The notes beneath the pieces were generated by a model. That model worked only from the letters and a program-made list of their open reading frames with translations. It was not told where the DNA came from and ran no database searches. Below, piece after piece: positions 13,928 to 17,345 of a stretch of 17,345 nucleotides of DNA. The stretch is from the NCBI GenBank assembly GCA_937952345.1, contig CALFYN010000234.1, forward strand, positions 1-17,345. Reading direction: 5' to 3'. Origin of the DNA: an uncultured Acidobacteriota bacterium. Lineage in GTDB: Bacteria; Acidobacteriota; Terriglobia; Bryobacterales; Bryobacteraceae. Each line of letters begins with the position of its first letter. The first letter of the stretch is position 1. The translations under genes and the position numbers were made by a program.

Positions 13928-15916
13928 ATGGGGCATTCCGTTCAAGAGAAGGTGGCGAAGCTGCGCGAAGAACTGCGCCGGCATGAGCATCTCTACTACG
14001 TGCTGGATCAGCCGGAGATCTCCGACCTCGAATACGACGCGCTGATGCGCGAGTTGCAGGAGTTGGAAGCGGCGCATCCGGAACTGAAGTCGGCCGATTC
14101 TCCGACGCAGCGGGTCGGGGGCAAGCCGCGCGAGGGTTTCGTGAAGGTGCGGCACAGCTCGGCGATGCTGAGTCTGGATAACGCGCTGAATGAAGGAGAG
14201 CTTCGGGATTTCGACCGGCGCGTGCGTGAGTTGCTGGGCGGAGAGGCGTATCGCTATGTCGCGGAGGCGAAGCTGGACGGGCTGTCGATGGCCGCGCGTT
14301 TTGAAGACGGGCAGTTCCGGCTGGCGGTGACTCGTGGCGATGGGGCCGAAGGTGAGGATGTGACGGACAACGCGCGCACGATTCGCACACTGCCTCTGCG
14401 GGTGAGGACCCATCTGCCGCGGTTCGAGGTGCGGGGCGAAGTGGTGATGCTGCGCCGGCATTTTGATCAGTTGAATGAAGAAAGGGAACGGCAGGGGTTG
14501 CCGCGCTATGTGAATCCCCGCAATTCAGCGGCGGGCAGTCTGCGCGTGCTGGAGCCTTCGATTACCGCCGCGCGGAAGCTGGAGTTCTTCTCGTACCTGC
14601 TGCTGGTGGACGGCAAGCCGGCTTATGACAGCCATTGGGAATCGCTGCGAGCCATGGAGCAGATGGGGTTCAAAGTGAATCCCGAGAAGGCGCGGGTGAG
14701 TGATGTAGAAGAGCTGTTCGCTTTCTGCCAGCGGATGGAGACACGGCGCGATGCGCTGGGTTACGAGATCGACGGTGTGGTGGCGAAGGTGGATTCGATC
14801 CCGCAGCAGGACCGGCTGGGATGGACGGCGAAGGCTCCACGCTGGGCGATCGCATTCAAGTTTCCGGCACGCCAGGAAGAGACGGTGGTGGAAAACATCG
14901 TGGTGCAGGTGGGGCGCACGGGCGCGCTGACTCCGGTGGCGAAACTGAAGCCGGTGTTCGTGAGTGGAGTTACGGTGTCCAACGCGACGCTGCACAACGA
15001 GGATGAGATCCAGCGGCTGGATGTGCAGATTGGCGATACGGTGCTGATTGAACGCTCCGGCGACGTGATTCCGAAGGTGGTGAAGGTGGTGCGCCAGGGG
15101 GTACAGCGGCGTAAGTTCGAGATGCCGAAGCAGTGTCCGGAATGCGGTGGCGACGTGGTGCGGGCCGAGGGTGAGGCTGCCAGCCGCTGTCTGAACAGCA
15201 ACTGCCCGGCGCGTCTGAAAGAGTCTGTGCTGCACTTTGCGGCGCGCGGAGTGATGGATATCGATGGCATGGGGGAAGCGCTGGTGGATCAGCTTGTGGA
15301 TCGGGGGATGGTGCGGAACATTGCCGATTTGTACGAATTGACGCTGGAGCAACTGCTGGCTCTCGAAAGAATGGGGGAGAAATCGGCGAGCAAGATTCTG
15401 CAGAACATCGAGCGGTCTCGCAAGCAACCGTTGCCGCGGGTGCTGAATGGACTGGGGATTCCGTTTGTCGGTGAACGGACGGCGCAGATTCTGGCGGATA
15501 CGTTCGGGGATCTGGACCGCATTGCCAACGCGGACGTGGAGACGCTGCAGGCGGCGAATGAGGTGGGGCCGAAGGTGGGGGAGAGCATCCGGCGATTCTT
15601 TGCGGAGGAACACAATCGGGCGCTGGTGGAACGGCTGCGGCAGGCGGGACTGCAGTTCACACATGAAGCCAAGCGCTTGGAAGGCGGGCCGCTGGCGGGC
15701 AAGGTGTTCGTGATCACGGGGACTTTGCCGTCCCTGTCGCGCGAGGAGGCGAAGGCGAAGATCGAAGCCGCCGGTGGCAAGGTGACGGATTCGGTGAGCA
15801 AGAAGACCAGCTACCTGGTGGCGGGCGAAGCGGCGGGTTCCAAGCTGGCAAAAGCGCAATCTCTGGCGATACCGATACTGGATGAACCGGCTTTGCTCGA
15901 TCTCATAGGAAAATAG
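13928..15916 (+). CDS. ligA: NAD-dependent DNA ligase LigA
   Basis: A complete 662-residue LigA. It seals single-strand nicks during replication and repair, using NAD as adenylate donor. The domains are in the usual order: an NMN-binding Ia domain (about 5-65; HLYYVLDQPEISDLEYDALM), the adenylation domain with the KLDG nucleophile Lys115, the OB fold, a four-cysteine zinc site (Cys403, Cys406, Cys421, Cys426), helix-hairpin-helix repeats (about 440-580; LNGLGIPFVGERTA and ANEVGPKVGESI), and a C-terminal BRCT domain (about 585-662; VFVITGTLPSLSREEAK, AAGGKVTDSVSKKTSYLV). The start agrees with the family N-terminus, but no Shine-Dalgarno precedes it. A CATAAT hexamer at 13913-13918, 9 bases before the ATG, would place transcription close to the start codon. 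The dedA-like gene follows after 4 bases. Confidence 0.98.
   Translation: MGHSVQEKVAKLREELRRHEHLYYVLDQPEISDLEYDALMRELQELEAAHPELKSADSPTQRVGGKPREGFVKVRHSSAMLSLDNALNEGELRDFDRRVRELLGGEAYRYVAEAKLDGLSMAARFEDGQFRLAVTRGDGAEGEDVTDNARTIRTLPLRVRTHLPRFEVRGEVVMLRRHFDQLNEERERQGLPRYVNPRNSAAGSLRVLEPSITAARKLEFFSYLLLVDGKPAYDSHWESLRAMEQMGFKVNPEKARVSDVEELFAFCQRMETRRDALGYEIDGVVAKVDSIPQQDRLGWTAKAPRWAIAFKFPARQEETVVENIVVQVGRTGALTPVAKLKPVFVSGVTVSNATLHNEDEIQRLDVQIGDTVLIERSGDVIPKVVKVVRQGVQRRKFEMPKQCPECGGDVVRAEGEAASRCLNSNCPARLKESVLHFAARGVMDIDGMGEALVDQLVDRGMVRNIADLYELTLEQLLALERMGEKSASKILQNIERSRKQPLPRVLNGLGIPFVGERTAQILADTFGDLDRIANADVETLQAANEVGPKVGESIRRFFAEEHNRALVERLRQAGLQFTHEAKRLEGGPLAGKVFVITGTLPSLSREEAKAKIEAAGGKVTDSVSKKTSYLVAGEAAGSKLAKAQSLAIPILDEPALLDLIGK
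15907..15910 (+). promoter_or_regulatory. Shine-Dalgarno candidate for the TTG start of the VTT-domain gene
   Basis: AGGA lies within the last ligA codons, ten bases before the TTG at 15921. It is short but is the only purine-rich match nearby and supports coupled translation after ligA. Confidence 0.4.
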
Positions 15917-15920
15917 AAGT

Positions 15921-16502
15921 TTGAAAAAGATCGCCACCATTTTGACGTCGTGGGGAGCGCCGGGACTCTTCCTGCTTGCGGTGTTTGACTCGGCGGGAGT
16001 GCCTTTACCTGCCGCGGTGGATGCTTTGCTGGTGGCCACGGCGATCATCAATCCATCGGCCGCTTACTTCTCGGCGTTCTGCGCGGTGTTGGGTTCGGCG
16101 ATTGGCAGCGTTGTACTGTTCTATCTGGCGCGAAAAGGCGGGCAGGCGTACCTTAACCGGGTCATCGCAACCGAAGGCGGAGCGAAGTTTCGCATCTGGT
16201 TTCAGACCTACGGATTGATCACGGTGTTCATTCCGGCATTGTTGCCTATCCCTCTGCCTCTGAAGGTGTTTGTGATCTCAGCGGGAGTGATGGGGGTGTC
16301 TCCGGTGAAGTATCTGATTGTGGTGCTGGCGGCACGGGTTCCGCGCTATTTCGGACTGGCGTGGCTGGGGGCGCAGTACGGCGAACAGACCATGCCGTGG
16401 ATCAAGTCGCACGTCTGGCATTTGTTGATCTTCGCGCTGTGTCTGGGGCTGACGCTGGGTTACGCGGTTAAGCGAGTATCTCGCGAACCACTGACCCGCT
16501 GA
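15921..16502 (+). CDS. DedA/VTT-domain inner-membrane protein
   Basis: A 193-residue membrane protein read from a TTG four bases after the ligA stop; no ATG nearby gives a full first domain. DedA/VTT features are the N-terminal re-entrant segment GVFD-like with PLPAAVDALL (about 27-37), the LFYLARKGG element (67-74) corresponding to the family's GRxxG motif, and FIPALLPIPLPLKVFVISAGVMGV (103-126), the conserved proline-rich second re-entrant segment. Hydrophobic segments follow at about 130-150 and 165-183, then a basic tail. Known DedA proteins act in envelope homeostasis, some as undecaprenyl-phosphate or phospholipid flippases; which applies here cannot be told. The last 35 bases overlap the 3' end of the convergent DUF1501 gene. 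Confidence 0.85.
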   Translation: MKKIATILTSWGAPGLFLLAVFDSAGVPLPAAVDALLVATAIINPSAAYFSAFCAVLGSAIGSVVLFYLARKGGQAYLNRVIATEGGAKFRIWFQTYGLITVFIPALLPIPLPLKVFVISAGVMGVSPVKYLIVVLAARVPRYFGLAWLGAQYGEQTMPWIKSHVWHLLIFALCLGLTLGYAVKRVSREPLTR

Positions 16503-17345
16503 CGTCGGTGAGGCGCATGTTGCGCCCGTTATAGAAGTACGTCAGCTTCTCGTGATCGAAGCCGAGCAAGTGAAGAATGGTGGCGTGGAGATCGGGGATG
16601 GACTTGCCGTCGCTTGCCACCTTGTATCCGAACTCATCGGACTCGCCGACGCGTGTACCGCCCTTGATTCCGCCGCCCGCCATCCAGACGGTGAAGACAT
16701 GGGGGTTGTGATCGCGCCCGCTCATGCGCTGGGAAATCGGCATACGGCCGAATTCGCCATGCCAGATGATGAGTGTGGAATCGAGCAGGCCGCGAGATTT
16801 GAGATCGCGCAGCAATCCGGCGATGGGGCCATCGGTTTCCGCGGCGTGCATGCCGTGGTTTTCCACGATGTCCCAATGCGCGTCCCAACTGGTTTGGAAG
16901 TTGCCGCCGCCTGAGTAGAGCTGCACCATGCGCACGCCGCGTTCCACCAGCCGGCGCGCCATCAGGCACTGCCGCCCGAAGTATTCGGTGGTTTTGTTGT
17001 CGAGCCCGTAGAGCTTCTTCGTGGCTTCGGTTTCCTTGTTCAGATCGACGGCATCGAGGGCATGGGTTTGCATGCGGAAAGCGAGCTCATAGGTGGCGAT
17101 GCGCGCCGATAGCTCAGTGTCTTCGGGGTTCTTGCGGGCATGCTCGCTGTTGAGGCGGCCGAGCAGGTCGAGCCAGCGGCGCTGCCGTTCGGGCGACATG
17201 TCGTTGCCGGGCTTGAGATCGACGATCGGGTCGCCGGTGGATCGAAACTGCGTGCCTTGATAGGCGGCGGGCATGTAGCCGTTGGACCAGTTGGGGGCGC
17301 CGCCGATGGGTCCGCCGCGGGGATCGGTGAAAACGACGTAGGCAG
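16468..17345 (-). CDS. DUF1501 protein (sulfatase/phosphatase-like), 5' truncated
   Basis: The frame is open to the right edge, so about 291 C-terminal residues are visible and the start lies outside. Family marks are NWSNGYMPAAYQGTQFR near the left end of the visible protein, MVQLYSGGGNF, AHWDIVENHG, IIWHGEFGRMP, GRDHNPHVFTVWMAGGGIKGG and the ending LTDVSGSVVREIL. The His, Glu and Asp residues of GEFGRMP and GRDHNP sit where alkaline-phosphatase-like folds bind metal. DUF1501 proteins are normally Tat-exported and paired with a DUF1549/DUF1553 cytochrome-like protein, especially in Planctomycetota and Acidobacteriota; that partner would be upstream, outside the window. An in-frame ATG at 17274 is internal, since conserved residues continue before it. 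Biochemical activity of the family is not established. Confidence 0.92.
   Translation of the reverse strand, partial: AYVVFTDPRGGPIGGAPNWSNGYMPAAYQGTQFRSTGDPIVDLKPGNDMSPERQRRWLDLLGRLNSEHARKNPEDTELSARIATYELAFRMQTHALDAVDLNKETEATKKLYGLDNKTTEYFGRQCLMARRLVERGVRMVQLYSGGGNFQTSWDAHWDIVENHGMHAAETDGPIAGLLRDLKSRGLLDSTLIIWHGEFGRMPISQRMSGRDHNPHVFTVWMAGGGIKGGTRVGESDEFGYKVASDGKSIPDLHATILHLLGFDHEKLTYFYNGRNMRLTDVSGSVVREILA

Overview
The window looks like a piece of an Acidobacteriota chromosome, most likely of the Solibacter/Bryobacter type. This is inferred from gene content: an Oar-like TonB-dependent receptor of over 1000 residues with an N-terminal carboxypeptidase-regulatory-like domain, Tat-exported Gfo/Idh/MocA and enolase-superfamily proteins, a quinoprotein dehydrogenase next to a di-heme cytochrome c, a DUF1501 protein, and high-GC coding sequence. 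No rRNA, tRNA, CRISPR array, IS element or phage gene is visible.

Layout. (1) Bases 1-2769, + strand: the 3' end of a probable secreted alpha/beta hydrolase, a secreted mutarotase-like protein joined to it by an ATGA overlap, and a Tat-exported mandelate racemase/galactonate dehydratase-like enzyme. (2) Bases 2771-6424, - strand: a tight three-gene operon, read from right to left as Tat-exported Gfo/Idh/MocA oxidoreductase, di-heme cytochrome c, then PQQ-dependent dehydrogenase. (3) Bases 6425-6814: a 390-base divergent intergenic region with two inverted-repeat clusters. (4) Bases 6815-10030, + strand: the TonB-dependent receptor, followed by a good intrinsic terminator. (5) Bases 10135-13835, - strand: a four-gene operon, read from right to left as diacylglycerol-kinase-type lipid kinase, DUF457/YdjM membrane protein with a TTG start, aldehyde dehydrogenase, and a small exported LPPGL-repeat (CigR-like) protein. 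(6) Bases 13928-16502, + strand: NAD-dependent DNA ligase ligA, then a DedA/VTT membrane protein with a TTG start. (7) Bases 16468-17345, - strand: the C-terminal part of a DUF1501 protein whose 3' end overlaps the DedA gene by 35 bases.

How the genes may work together (inference). Regions 1-4 read as a carbohydrate acquisition and oxidation locus whose enzymes act outside the cytoplasm: an outer-membrane receptor, an esterase/peptidase-like hydrolase, a mutarotase-like protein, a sugar-acid dehydratase-like enzyme, a sugar oxidoreductase, and a quinoprotein that can pass electrons to its neighbouring cytochrome c. The quinoprotein carries the Asp-x-Asp signature of lanthanide-type PQQ alcohol dehydrogenases. 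Regions 5-6 are envelope-lipid and housekeeping genes.

The points most worth a second look are: the lanthanide-type signature and missing Cys-Cys pair in the quinoprotein; His-Cys-His at the usual Asp-x-His metal site of the enolase-superfamily enzyme; the lipid kinase, whose conserved N-terminal strand lies in frame upstream of the first possible ATG; and the near-palindrome ahead of the receptor gene. I see no clearly novel multi-gene system.
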